DNA of 64,000 nt from Pyrus communis (Eukaryota > Streptophyta > Magnoliopsida > Rosales > Rosaceae). The notes beneath the pieces are model-generated. The model had not been told where the DNA came from. It ran no database searches and saw only the letters and a list, made by a program, of their open reading frames with translations. The stretch spans positions 13,237,375 to 13,301,374 of the forward strand of contig NC_084805.1 of assembly GCF_963583255.1 (NCBI RefSeq). The letters run 5' to 3'. The position numbers and the translations under genes were made by a program. Positions 23,501 through 32,493 of the stretch are shown here, piece by piece (the stretch's first letter is position 1; each line of letters starts with the position of its first letter).

Positions 23501-24139
23501 CATCGTATATTCATCCTTGGGAGTAGCCAGATTTAGATTACGGAAATCGATGCAAATGCGGAGGGCACCGTTTTTCTTTAATACGGGGACGATATTGGCC
23601 AACCATTCGACATACCGAGCGGTCCTAATAAACCCGGCTTTTAGAAGCCGAACTAATTCTTCCTTAATGCCGAGTTGTACTTCGTTTGAAAATCGGTGAG
23701 GAGGCTGTCGAAAAGGCTTACACCCCTCCTTGATGCGTAGTTCGTGCTCCACAAGGTTTCGGTCGAGGCCTGGCATTTCATGATAACTCCACGCAAAGCA
23801 ATCTTTAAATTCGTGGAGTAATTTACGGAGTTCGACCTTCATGGACGATGGGAGTAACGCACTAATAAACAATGTTCGAGGATCCTCAGCCGTGCCGACG
23901 TTCACTTCCTCTAACGGGTCCTTGACTTGAGGTCGATGGTCTTCGAGTTCGGCCGGCGCAGCCTGAACTTTATCGAAAGATAGAACGGGGCCGTTATCTG
24001 ATTCGGCCAGAAATTCGATTAAATTGACGCCAGAATGTGGTTGCTTGGTAATGGCGTACCAATGGGCCAGCAGACGTTCCATTGTAGATGAAACCGCGGC
24101 CTGACGCCGTTCTTGTGTGGTGTGCTCAATCATCGGCAT
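20555..24139 (-). CDS. pol: Gypsy pol: reverse transcriptase, two RNase H domains, integrase
   Basis: The open frame runs from 24205; I place the likely start at ATG 24139 or 24133, which overlaps the gag stop. Numbering residues from 24205: reverse transcriptase at about 170-360 with ICIDFRNLN and catalytic YIDD at 319-322; a first RNase H at about 430-580 in which the usual catalytic Asp is replaced (LYISAATESIG); a second RNase H at about 609-735 with D614, E652, D676 and D726; integrase zinc site H856, H863, C894, C897; and integrase core D926, D988, E1024 with 35 residues between the last two. The double RNase H is a known feature of the Tat lineage, where the acquired copy takes over. 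No internal stop is present, so all enzymes appear intact. The frame is offset from gag-protease, so pol needs a frameshift or re-initiation. It converges on the antisense PMD gene, with about 80 bp between the two ends. Confidence 0.93.
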   Translation of the reverse strand: MPMIEHTTQERRQAAVSSTMERLLAHWYAITKQPHSGVNLIEFLAESDNGPVLSFDKVQAAPAELEDHRPQVKDPLEEVNVGTAEDPRTLFISALLPSSMKVELRKLLHEFKDCFAWSYHEMPGLDRNLVEHELRIKEGCKPFRQPPHRFSNEVQLGIKEELVRLLKAGFIRTARYVEWLANIVPVLKKNGALRICIDFRNLNLATPKDEYTMPISDLLIDVAANHELLSFMDGHAGYNQIFIAEADVHKTAFRCPGALGTYEWVVMPFGLKNAGATYQRAMNMIFHDLIGTIVEVYIDDVVVKSKRRQTHLDDLRQAFLRMRKNNLKMNPAKCAFGVSAGNFLGFLVHHRGIEVDENKARAIISAPPPTTKKQLQSLLGQINFLRRFIANSAGKMKAFSTLLKLKDTDKFEWREEHQMAFTQIKVALSTPPVLVPPCRNKPLKLYISAATESIGCLLAQDNNGGREQAIFYLSRNLNEPELNYSPVEKLCLALFFAASKLRHYMLPSVTQVIAQTDVIRYMLTRPIVKGRIGKWTLALSEFSLQYVPQKAVKGQALADFLAQHPSPYGSEGDNVDIGLITTRDGHWTMHFDGSSTSTSAGVGIAIQSPDHCRWYFSLKLDFSCTNNQAEYEALIIGLHVLHDLRASRVLVLGDSELVINQINGLFRCMSCTLAPYHMVATYLAESFERITFEHISRIHNTDADELAQIASGAQLMGGKLGRIAVTGLRSYPALINRQTLQRAHVIRTRVMSLPSLLERGDPVEICAVEVEPDDWRRTMLRYLDNPNGKHDRRTKVHATNYVSYQNELYRKGEDGLLLLCLGPQETTQVMAEVHEGICGAHQSGRKMRWLLRRHGYFWPNILKDCIEYARRCVPCQIHGPIQRAPADLLHSVTKPWPFRGWAMDVIGKITPSSGAAKHAWIMVATDYFTKWVEARSYAELTAKEVCNFVEENIVTRFGVPETIITDNGTIFTADRFREYAASLNIRLEQSTPYYPQANGQAEASNKVLIGILEKMVKEKPGLWHLKLNEALWAYRTSPRSATGTTPYALTYGHDAMLPVELSISSLRVIEQNDLCSIEYSQAMRQELEDLEESRIDAGNLLIAQKKIAERAYNQRVRQKTFGEGELVWQTVLPVGIKDPRFGKWSPNWEGPFIVHKVLGRGAYHLRDRTGSVHKLPINGKFLKKYYPITWEMQE

Positions 24140-27100
24140 TGATAACCAAGTTCGCCAAGCCAAGTCTCGCCGAATCCTGTTGGACAGTCTCGGCGCCGAC
24201 CTCAATCACTTTTTGCATTGAAATTCTCGTCGGCCGTCCATCCTCGTTAAGGCCTTGGAGGGTGATGTAGCCGACGTGATCATCATAATAGCGAGCCTGA
24301 ATCATGTTGGTTTCAAATGGTTGGTTATCGGCCGGGTGAACTACGACCGATTTGCCATCCCAAAAGATGAGGACTTGGTATAATGATGAAGGAATGCAAC
24401 TGGTTTGGTGGATCCAGTCGCGGCCAAGTAATGCGTTATAATCCGCCTTGGAATCAATGACAAAGAATGCCGTCATGTGTTGACGACCGGCAATGCTAAC
24501 TTCCAGCGGGAGCACCCCTTTTGTCTGAGATTTGTCACCAACAAAGCTGCTCATAGTGATCCCTGACGGAATGAGTTCATTATCAGAACGGCGTAAAGCC
24601 TTCATGACGGATATTGGCATAATGTTGACCGTGGCTCCACAGTCGACAAATACTTTAGAAATGGGAAATCCTTCGATGTGTGCCGTGACGTACAACGGCT
24701 TCAGGTGTTGGAGATTAACCGAGGAGGAGCGGGGAAATAGCTCGGCCAAAGCTGCCTTAAGGTTATCTCCGCTTTGGTTTTCTCGGTCGTCGTCGTTTGC
24801 GACGAAGTCTACTTGTGTGGCTTCCTCGGCAACTACGTCCCCGTCCAAGAAACTCGACTGGTGGGTACTCGGTTGGAATTCAGCGGGTAGAACGTGTACC
24901 ATACTAATCTCCATATGTTCGAGGACGGAGGGGCCCATTGGGTCATGGTCGTCGTCTTCCGGAGAACTATCCTCTGTAGCAGTCGTCGGAAAATCCTCGA
25001 TCAGACTTTTGAGTTCCTCGGTAAGAGCCGGTATCCGAGTCGTGGGAACCAAATCGAGTGTGGGTGGGCCATTTCCTTCGACGATGTGGACTGCCGAAGA
25101 TTTATGTTGGTCCTTTGTTACACGGGCTCGTTCTTCATATGCAATACGGGCGTTCCTCGTGTCTAGATAGGTATCCAATCGTGCTATCCGTTTTTCCTCG
25201 TCGGCCGTGAGGCCGAAGAGCGATACAGCTGAGAAGACTTCGAAATGATAGCGTAAATGCTGAAGGTCTTCGAGCGAAAAGGGTAATTCGGCGGCGTCGA
25301 TATCTGTATAAGGATCGACCTCAAAACCAAGGACCCGAGCCTCCCGTATATGTTGGAACCTAGCTTTAATGGCTGGATCAGAAGTTTTCTGGATAATCTG
25401 CTCGGCATCAGGACAAGTTAGCGCTAAGTCGAGGGCTTCCTGGCATGCCTTGGGGAGTCCGTACAAATCATTTGCGGAGTATTTCTTATGAAATTCTCGC
25501 ATGTATTCCATGGATGCACCGAGGAATGGAGGGTGTAAGTTGCGCCGTATTTTGATAAACGGCTCGCGCGTTGGTAACGGAGAAAGTTTCCTTTCGGCCT
25601 CTTGTGTAAAGTATTCTAGACGAGCTCTCGTTTCCCCAGGCCGGAGAAGGATCTTAATACGTTTCTCAGCTTCCTCAATAGTGGTTTCGAAATCAGCATC
25701 CGCTACTTTCTTCCCTTCGACTAACTCGGTCATGATAGTCGGGGTTGGCCGTTCGCCAATATCTTCCACGGCCTTTTTTGGTTGCCATTGGTTGGCCGGA
25801 CTAGCTTGCGCTTCTTGTCGCCGAGCCATGCAATCTATCCGTTGGCGGCGACGTTTTTGAGATTTAGATAGCGCTGTATACAAGCCGGTTGGAGAGTTGT
25901 AACTGTACCAGCGTTGATCTGATGTCCTCGGTGGTTTGAAAGTTTTGCGATCGGCTGGTAATACTGAACTGTTGGCATTGCGCGAGTAATAATCCTCATT
26001 ATAGAAAGGTGCGTCGAAATCAAGACGCCGCCTGGCCGAGGTCTGGTCTTTCGGCTGTACTTGTGGGCCGAGTCGATCAAACACTTGACGTCGTGGACCT
26101 AATCCCTTTGATGATGTAAGGGCCGTAGGTGATGTTGAAGATTTCTTCCCAGGTTCGACTGGTGTTTTACAATGGTCACATAAAACCTTCGAGCTACAAG
26201 TTCCGTCGGATTTTGACCTTGTCATCGGCTCCTCGGCGGGTCGCACTGATTGTTCCGTTGGCGGTGCATTTGAAAATATATCAAGCTTTAGTCTTGTTCG
26301 ACCATTTTGTTGACGGATATGCTGCACCGGGACATATTCGGCCTTCCCTTTGTTCTTGGGAAGGTGGGCATCCACCATACCAATCGTTGTCGAAGGGAAA
26401 GGATTAACGTCGACCGCCATTTTTTCCGGAAATTTCAACTTTCCTTTTTCGATCCAGCTTTGAATTGTGTCCCGGAACACAACACAATTATTGGTTGCAT
26501 GCTTATTAGAATTATGATACTTGCAGTATATCTTTCCTTTTAATTCATCGGCCTTAGGGATAGTATGCCCCGGCCGAAGCTTGATGATTTTTGCTGCCAA
26601 TAACTGATCGAAAATTGCGTCAGCTTTGGTGATATCAAAAGTGTATACTTTTGATGACTTACCTGTTTCCTCGGCGGTCAAACGGGTTTTGGCGTCCTTG
26701 GTATTTACTTGCGCCAAAGCCTTGCAAACATAGGGTTTGTCTATTATGATCTCGGCCGCATCCACACTCGCATACTGAGGGTCTTCACTTTCGGCCGATG
26801 CATAGCTCACCGTGGGGTTCTTATACAACGTCCCCCGGGATGGTGACTTTGATATCTTTTCTTCTCGGAGCAGATACTCATATTGTTCGACGTGTTGAGC
26901 AAGTTCGTACATATCTCGAATATTTGCCCCCAGAAACTTCTTCTTGTACTCCACGTCCAATCCGTTGAGGGCGATCCTGACGAATTCCACTTCGGGGAGT
27001 GGCACTCGGCACCAATTCCTGGCCGATTTAAACCTTGTTAGGTATTCCATTGGAGATTCATCAGATGCTTGAGCCATCCTGGCCAAGGATGATACGGACA

Positions 27101-28001
27101 TCTCCATCCCTGGCCGATAGAATTGTTCATGGAACTTTTCGACCAACTCTTCCCAACTCTGCACGGAGTTGGGTGGAAGATTAATGTACCAGGCGAAGGC
27201 TGAGCCTGTCAGTGAAAAGTTAAACAGCCGTAGTTTGTAGAAATCACTATTGACGTCCCCACACTGCGCTGTGAACCGAGCCACATGTTCTAGTGAGGAT
27301 AAAGATGATTCCCCGGCGAAGAGGCTGAAATCGGGGATCTTAAATCCTCGTGGGTATTCAAACCTTTCCACATAAGCCGGGTATGGGTGAATGAATTTTG
27401 GAAACTTCGGCCCTTTCTTTAGGGCCGAATCAATCATTCTCTGGATTTCTGTCACGTTTATGGAAGCATCTTCATCTCCCTGGCTTGGTCCCTCGGATCT
27501 ATTTCCTGGTCCTCTTCTCTCTAAGGGGACTGGCTGCGGTCGAGCGGACCCTCTCTCGGCTGGTATGGGCACATTTGTCGGGAACTGCCGCGGTTGGCCG
27601 ACCTGTCCATCTTCGAAAGCTTTACTGACTAGTAGTTCAAGCATTCGGGTCTGTGTATCGCTGTTACTACGTATTGCGTCTAGCAAATCATTCATCTTCT
27701 GACCAATCGACTGCTCGACCTGACGATATTGTTCATCCAGTCGTCTTCGAAGGAAAGTCCTAGTTGGTGGATCGGAACCTTCCCCGCCATCGTCATCACA
27801 ATCTTCCACAATCCCTTCCATGAACATTCCAGCTGTTTGATTCGGGACTGCGGGGTTGTGAAGTTGCCCGCCGAGACAGACCTCATTCTCTCGGCGTGTT
27901 ACACTTGTGGCCTCGGGCGGCGCAATTATGATCGGATTTTTTGTAGAGTGCAAATCCTACCCAAGGCCTTGCACTGGTAAGTCAGTCGTTGACTTTCCCA
28001 T
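24126..28001 (-). CDS. gag: Gypsy gag and protease polyprotein, with an early TAG
   Basis: A frame of 1275 codons is open from 27953 to the TGA at 24126. The best ATG is at 28001 (MGKSTTDLPVQGLG), but its 15th codon is TAG (27957-27959), after which the same frame continues. The next in-frame ATG is at 27827. Numbering residues from 27953: a gag capsid domain at about 225-365 (FNFSLTGSAFAWYINLP, ARMAQASDESPMEYLTRFK), a CKYHNSNKHATNNC zinc-like motif at 477-490, a long polar linker, and an aspartic protease at about 1085-1220 with active site VDCGATVN (D1104). Cys in place of Ser/Thr after the catalytic Asp is unusual for retropepsins but is, from memory, seen in Tat-type elements. The stop overlaps the pol start. 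Whether this copy makes Gag depends on use of the downstream ATG or readthrough. Confidence 0.9.
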
Positions 28002-28064
28002 GGTTGTTTTCTGCTTCGTAGACCGTGTCTCGATGGTCATGAACTCCGAAAGTTTAGCACAAAT

Positions 28065-28083
28065 GGTCCCACTGGGCGTGCCA
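28065..28083 (-). promoter_or_regulatory. Primer-binding site of the gypsy element
   Basis: On the minus strand, four T residues after the 5' LTR, the sequence TGGCACGCCCAGTGGGACC begins with TGG, which pairs with a tRNA CCA end. I cannot name the tRNA from memory. Its place fixes 28087-29209 as the 5' LTR. Confidence 0.75.
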
Positions 28084-28086
28084 AAA

Positions 28087-29209
28087 TGTTGACCCTAATA
28101 ATTACAAAACCTACGTGGCGCGCAGGCCGAGTAACTAGTAAGCTAACTACGTCCTTCGGTCGAATGCGGGGCGTGCCAACTCGTCGGCCGAGCTCGGCCG
28201 AGGAGTACAATTTGTTGATGTCGCTTGGAGCGCGTCGTTGACTTCTGTATCTTGCGATTGCGACCGAGGAAGGAACGCTCTCGGTCTCTGAGTTCTACAG
28301 CCTGAAGACAAGGCTGCTAATTCTGCGGAGTTCAATAATCGTCGGAGCCCGATTCGGTCACCGTGATTATATTCGTGAGAGTATAAGCACGTCGAATCGA
28401 GACCAAGGTGTATGGGCACAAGTACTCGAACGTGATGTATGTCTTGATGGTAAACGTAGTTCGGCCGTCGGAATGCCGAACCCTGAAACCTACTTGCGAG
28501 TATCCAATCATAAAACCACTCGGCGTCCTGTACGCCGAGCAATGTGATTCGTAACACCTAACTATGCCGAGAAAGCTTAGCAAGGTGACCTCTGCCAACA
28601 AAGGTTCGAAAACCTTTCTCGACCGAGACTTGGATAGATAATCGGTCGACCTCGACGCAGTGCTGTTTATCCAAACTGAAGGTGCTTCTCGGTCGGCTGA
28701 TTCTGCGGCAGCAGTGCTGTTTATCCAAACTGAAGGTGCTCGCCGGGCGCTTCCACAGTGCTGTTTATCCAAACTGAAGGTGTGTCGGCAGGAAAAGAAA
28801 AGGAAAAATCTCAAGGTGTTTGAGAGGTTTTGCGCAGGGCAATTGTATGCTGATTCTGAAGGTCTTTTCTGTTTGCATGATTTCTTGTATTTATAGTGCC
28901 CCATTCCTTGAAACTGACTCCGATTTGGATTGGGAGTCCTTGTCCCATTTCGCTTCTTCTTCGAACAAACCTACTCCTACTGGGATTCTGAATTTTCCTT
29001 CGTTTCGGGACTTCATTCCTTGCTGGTCGAGAATCCCAGTCGCAACAGGACTCCCTCGACCCTTCTGTTTATCTGGACCATTAATGATAGGATTTGGCCG
29101 ACCCTGTTAGCTGGCCCGGGCCTTATTATTCGGCCCATAGCATCTGTTATCACCTTGGGCCGAGCACATCTGACTGCTCGGCCTGCCCAAGATATTTTGG
29201 GCCCAAACA
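28087..29209 (-). repeat. 5' LTR of the gypsy element
   Basis: 1123 bp, nearly identical to 15440-16562. It includes the three 27-bp repeats (about 28657-28778) and the minus-strand TATA box at 28888-28895, which would drive gag-pol. Confidence 0.95.
28888..28895 (-). promoter_or_regulatory. TATA box driving gag-pol
   Basis: The minus strand reads GGGGCACTATAAATACAAG here. It is about 800 bp from the LTR end, which leaves a long transcribed R/U5 and leader. The same box occurs at 16241-16248 in the 3' LTR. Confidence 0.65.
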
Positions 29210-29214
29210 CATAC

Positions 29215-30000
29215 TTAGTAAGCATATCTAGGATTCTAATGCTATGAATATGTGTGTGCCTGCCCTTGTTGAATGAGGACCTACATATGTTCTAGAGTAG
29301 TACGTGTTAATTGCGATTAATATGTGAACCAATTTCTAGGATAAGTAAGACAACGCCAGTACTTACGATGCCTTGTGATGACTCAAACTCTTTTCGTTCT
29401 TAATAATTTCTACTTGTTAAATCTATGAACACGCCATTCTAGATTGCATGTTAGGGACTAAGTTAAGTTGAAAACACCATTCTCTTAACATACTACATAA
29501 GAAAGAGTAATAGGTTGAGTTGTAACATTGAGCCAACTTGAGCATCTTCATTCGGAAATAGAAGAAATTTGAATGAAACATAAAATGTTTGCATGATTAT
29601 TTGGTGGTGGATAGCAATTCCCCTAACTCGTTTTCTTAGCTTGTGAACTACAATCTATTTTTATTATTTAAAATCTGTTTCTATTCTGTTTTTGTTCGAT
29701 TTAATTTAAATATCAAATCAACTCCAAAAATCCCAAAAATTTTTGTGAGTGTAGCTCTGTGTGTCTAGTATCTGAATATAAAATTTCGTAGACTTTAGAT
29801 AAGTGTAAGTCGGTCTAATAATTATTTTTCGGTGGCTGGTCAGTAGGGACAACAACCCAGTTTTTGTGACATTTTAAGTAGTTAGATAAAACAATCTTCT
29901 GCGGGAAAGACCCTTATTTTCATATGCTACAATTGACAAATATTATTGTTAATAAGGAAAATTAATAGGACATTTGTGTTCTACTTTGTGGTGTGCTTTT
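29215..30000. other. Unassigned DNA inside the copia element, right of the gypsy insertion
   Basis: AT-rich sequence with no recognised protein. The text near 29830-29950 (GGGACAACAACCCAG, GCGGGAAAGACCCTT) has the flavour of another retroelement's terminal region, but I cannot name it. It is the likely partner of 14701-15434. Confidence 0.4.
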
Positions 30001-31068
30001 AATCCTATCAGTATTTGATCAAAGAAGGGTATATCAACAATGTCATTTGCCCTTGTGTGTTCATTAAGAAATCCAATTATGGATTTGCTATAGTGACAAT
30101 ATATGTTGATGATATGAACTTAGTTGGAACTTCTGAAGAGCTCAATAAAACTATTGAATATCTGAAAAGTGAATTTGAAATGAAAGACCTTGGAAAAACA
30201 AAATTTTATCTCGGCCTGCAGATCGAGCATTATGCTAGTGGAATTTTGGTCCACCAATCAGCTTACATTGAAAATATTCTGAAGCGATTTGGTATGAACA
30301 AGGCTTATCCACTCAGCACGCCAATGGTCTTTCGTTATTTGGACGTTAAAAAAGATCCATTCCGTCCAAAAGAAGATGATGAGCTGGTCCTTGGTCCAGA
30401 AGTACCATATCTGAGTGCAATAGGTGCTTTGTTATATTTAGCACAATGTACTAGACCAGATATATATCTTTTTCAGTCAACTTGTTAGCAAGGTATAACT
30501 CTGCTCCAACAATTCATCATTGGAAATGTGTTAAAGATGTATTGCGATACATTCGTGGGACAGCATACATGAGTCTCTTCTACTCAAAGAACTCCACAAA
30601 TGACCAGGTCCTTGTTGGATATGCAAATGCTGGTTTCCTCTCTGATCCGCATAAAGCATGTTCACAAACTGATATGTGTTTAAGAATGGAGATATAGCAA
30701 TCTCATGGCGCTCAACCAAGCAAACATTAGTTGCTACATCTTCAAATCATTCAGAAATACTTGCTTTACATGAAGCAAGTCGTGAATGTTCTTGGTTAAG
30801 ATCAATGATCCATCATATCTGGAATTCATGTGGTCTAACTTCGAAGATAGACAATCCAACTGTCATTCATGAAGATAATGCAGCCTGTGTTGCCCAACTG
30901 AAGGAAGGATTCATCAAGGACGATAAGACTAAACACATATCTCCAAAAATTTTCAGTGCACATGAGCTTCAGAAGGCTAAAGTCATTGAAGTCAGACAAA
31001 TCCTTCTAATGAAAATTTGGCATATTTGTTCACTAAATCTCTACCAAAATGCATGTTTCAGAAGTTAG
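30001..31068 (+). pseudogene. copia reverse transcriptase C-terminal part and RNase H, broken
   Basis: Translation resumes mid-RT with VICPCVFIKKSNYGFAIVTI and the catalytic YVDD, then KSEFEMKDLGKTKFYLGLQI and SAIGALLYLAQCTRPDI. A frameshift near 30480 leads into HWKCVKDVLRYIRGT and RNase H sequence; GYANAGFLSD replaces the usual GYADAGYLSD, so a catalytic Asp has become Asn. After another shift come ISWRSTKQTLVATSSNHSE and HEDNAACVAQ. The piece is plainly non-functional and belongs to the same element as gag at 12821. Confidence 0.85.
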
Positions 31069-31171
31069 TGCAAAGTATCGGATTACGTTGACTTACCAAA
31101 TAACTAACTTTGGAGAATGCAGAATCGGGAAGAGATACATATCAGGAGGAGTGTTCATGATACATGCTTGT

Positions 31172-31352
31172 TGTACTCTTTTTCATTCGACTAGGATTTT
31201 TCCCATTGGGTTTTTCCTATCAAGGTTTTAACGAGGCAACATAAGCATACTTGACACTATATCAACAATCCAGGAAAAGTTGTACTCTTTTTCCTTCGCT
31301 ATGATTTTTTCCCAATGGGCTTTTCCAAGCAAGGTTTTAACGAGGCAACTCA
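31172..31352 (+). repeat. Duplicated 3' leader motif of the copia element
   Basis: Two imperfect copies of a segment of about 77 bp (near 31172-31248 and 31278-31352) start TTGTACTCTTTTTC and end AAGGTTTTAACGAGGCAAC. From memory this segment is common just upstream of the 3' LTR in many plant copia elements, often repeated. Confidence 0.75.
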
Positions 31353-31380
31353 TGTTGATATGTGGGCATCCAAGGGGGAG

Positions 31381-31734
31381 TGTTGAAAATGCTGGTGGGT
31401 AGTGAATGCCCACAGTACTTTGGCAGAAATTTTCAATGCCCATGCAAAGTGAAATTGAATTTGTAAATGCATGGAGGTTGTATTGTCAAAGGAAGTGTTG
31501 TAAACTTCAATGTGCAGTTAATGCATCAGTTTGGAGTTGCTCTATAAATAGAGCACTCCGGATGCTTTCAATAGACAGAAAAACATACAGACAGAAAGAA
31601 AGAAAGATCAATAACATCATCTATTCCTCCGTATTTATTTGTTATCCTCTTGTACTATAGTTTCAGTGTGACATTTTACATCTGCCTCGCACCTATCATT
31701 AAAAAGGTTATCTCTCTAACTTTTACTTATAACA
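31381..31734 (+). repeat. 3' LTR of the copia element
   Basis: 354 bp, the partner of 11759-12114, with a TATA box at 31543-31550. It is followed by the target duplication CAAAT. Confidence 0.92.
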
Positions 31735-32301
31735 CAAATTTGAAACTGCTTTTTTGCTCGATTAGGACGTGACAAAATATTTGTTTAAAGCCAAATTAGT
31801 TTAATTTTCCGGCAAGCTAGCACTAGCACGTCGTTGAGTACTACCAAATCAACAACTGATCTTATAAGCATAACTATGCAAGTGTGCGCCGGTTGCAGTT
31901 GGCAGTTGAACGTCGACCATTAAATGCTAAGCTTCTCTCTGAAGGATGACCACTCCATGTATATCCTATTTAATTTCTTTGACCCAAATTTCATATATAA
32001 ATAAATGGAATATTGCGAGTAGGCTTCTGGATCTGTACTAAATAGAATATGAAAATATAGAACAATAAGTTAAATGAGTGAGAGATTTAAATTATATCAT
32101 CTTATGTTGAGGTTAAATTAGACACGTCCTAATCTGTCAAGTTAGTAGGACACATCAAACTCCTAATAAGTAGAGAACAATTTATATGAAACGGGTACAA
32201 TGTTAATTGGCGTTCCATGCCAATGACATAAAAACATATGAACAAAAGCTTACACATATCTTTATTTTATTAGAGTGGAATGCCATCATAGTAGTATAGG
32301 A

Positions 32302-32493
32302 AAGGGATCATCTCTGGATCCCTTCCGCCAAATCCTACCAATCAACAAATCTGGACCCTTAAAATTTGATCCAACGACTAAAAACAGAGAACTCTTTAAA
32401 AGTTATAATAACTTTAACTGTTAGATCAAATTTCAAAGGTCCGAATTTGTTGATTATTAGAATTTGATGGAAGCGATCCAGAAAGGATCCCTT
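32302..32493. mobile_element. Fold-back miniature element, about 192 bp
   Basis: The left arm (AAGGGATCATCTCTGGATCC and onward, including AATCAACAAATCTGGACC) is matched in reverse complement by the right arm (GGTCCGAATTTGTTGATTATTA through GGATCCCTT) over about 75 bp each, leaving a small loop. I found no clear target duplication, so the superfamily is open. Confidence 0.7.

Larger units (their letters stand above)
15440..29209 (-). mobile_element. Young Ty3/gypsy element of the Tat type, 13,770 bp, with an antisense gene
   Basis: Two 1123-bp LTRs flank a complete internal region, and the 5-bp repeat CATAC (15435-15439 and 29210-29214) flanks the whole. The element reads on the minus strand: 5' LTR 28087-29209, primer-binding site 28065-28083, gag-protease, RT-RNase H-integrase, then an antisense region carrying a plant-mobile-domain gene, a purine tract (16563-16575) and the 3' LTR 15440-16562. 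I find only two mismatches between the LTRs, so insertion was recent. A second RNase H after a degenerate first one, and a long region with an antisense frame between pol and the 3' LTR, are known traits of the Tat lineage (Grande, Retand, Ogre relatives). The element is visibly GC-richer than its surroundings. Confidence 0.95.
11759..31734 (+). mobile_element. Ty1/copia LTR retrotransposon, old, with a nested gypsy element
   Basis: Two LTRs of 356 and 354 bp, both starting TGTTGAAAATG and ending TTATAACA, enclose gag, protease, integrase, reverse transcriptase and RNase H pieces in copia order. The 5-bp duplication CAAAT flanks the pair (11754-11758 and 31735-31739), so this was one insertion. 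I count roughly 15-17 substitutions plus a few indels between the LTRs, which makes it much older than the nested element. All coding parts are broken. The part between the integrase core and mid-RT is missing; unassigned DNA plus the gypsy element at 15440-29209 occupies that place. A purine tract (AAGGGGGAG, ending 31380) precedes the 3' LTR. Confidence 0.93.

Noticed and set aside
22911..25170. Plus-strand frames up to 212 codons opposite gag-pol
   Set aside because: Antisense shadows of conserved protease and RT coding sequence; no promoter, splice structure or family match, unlike the PMD gene.
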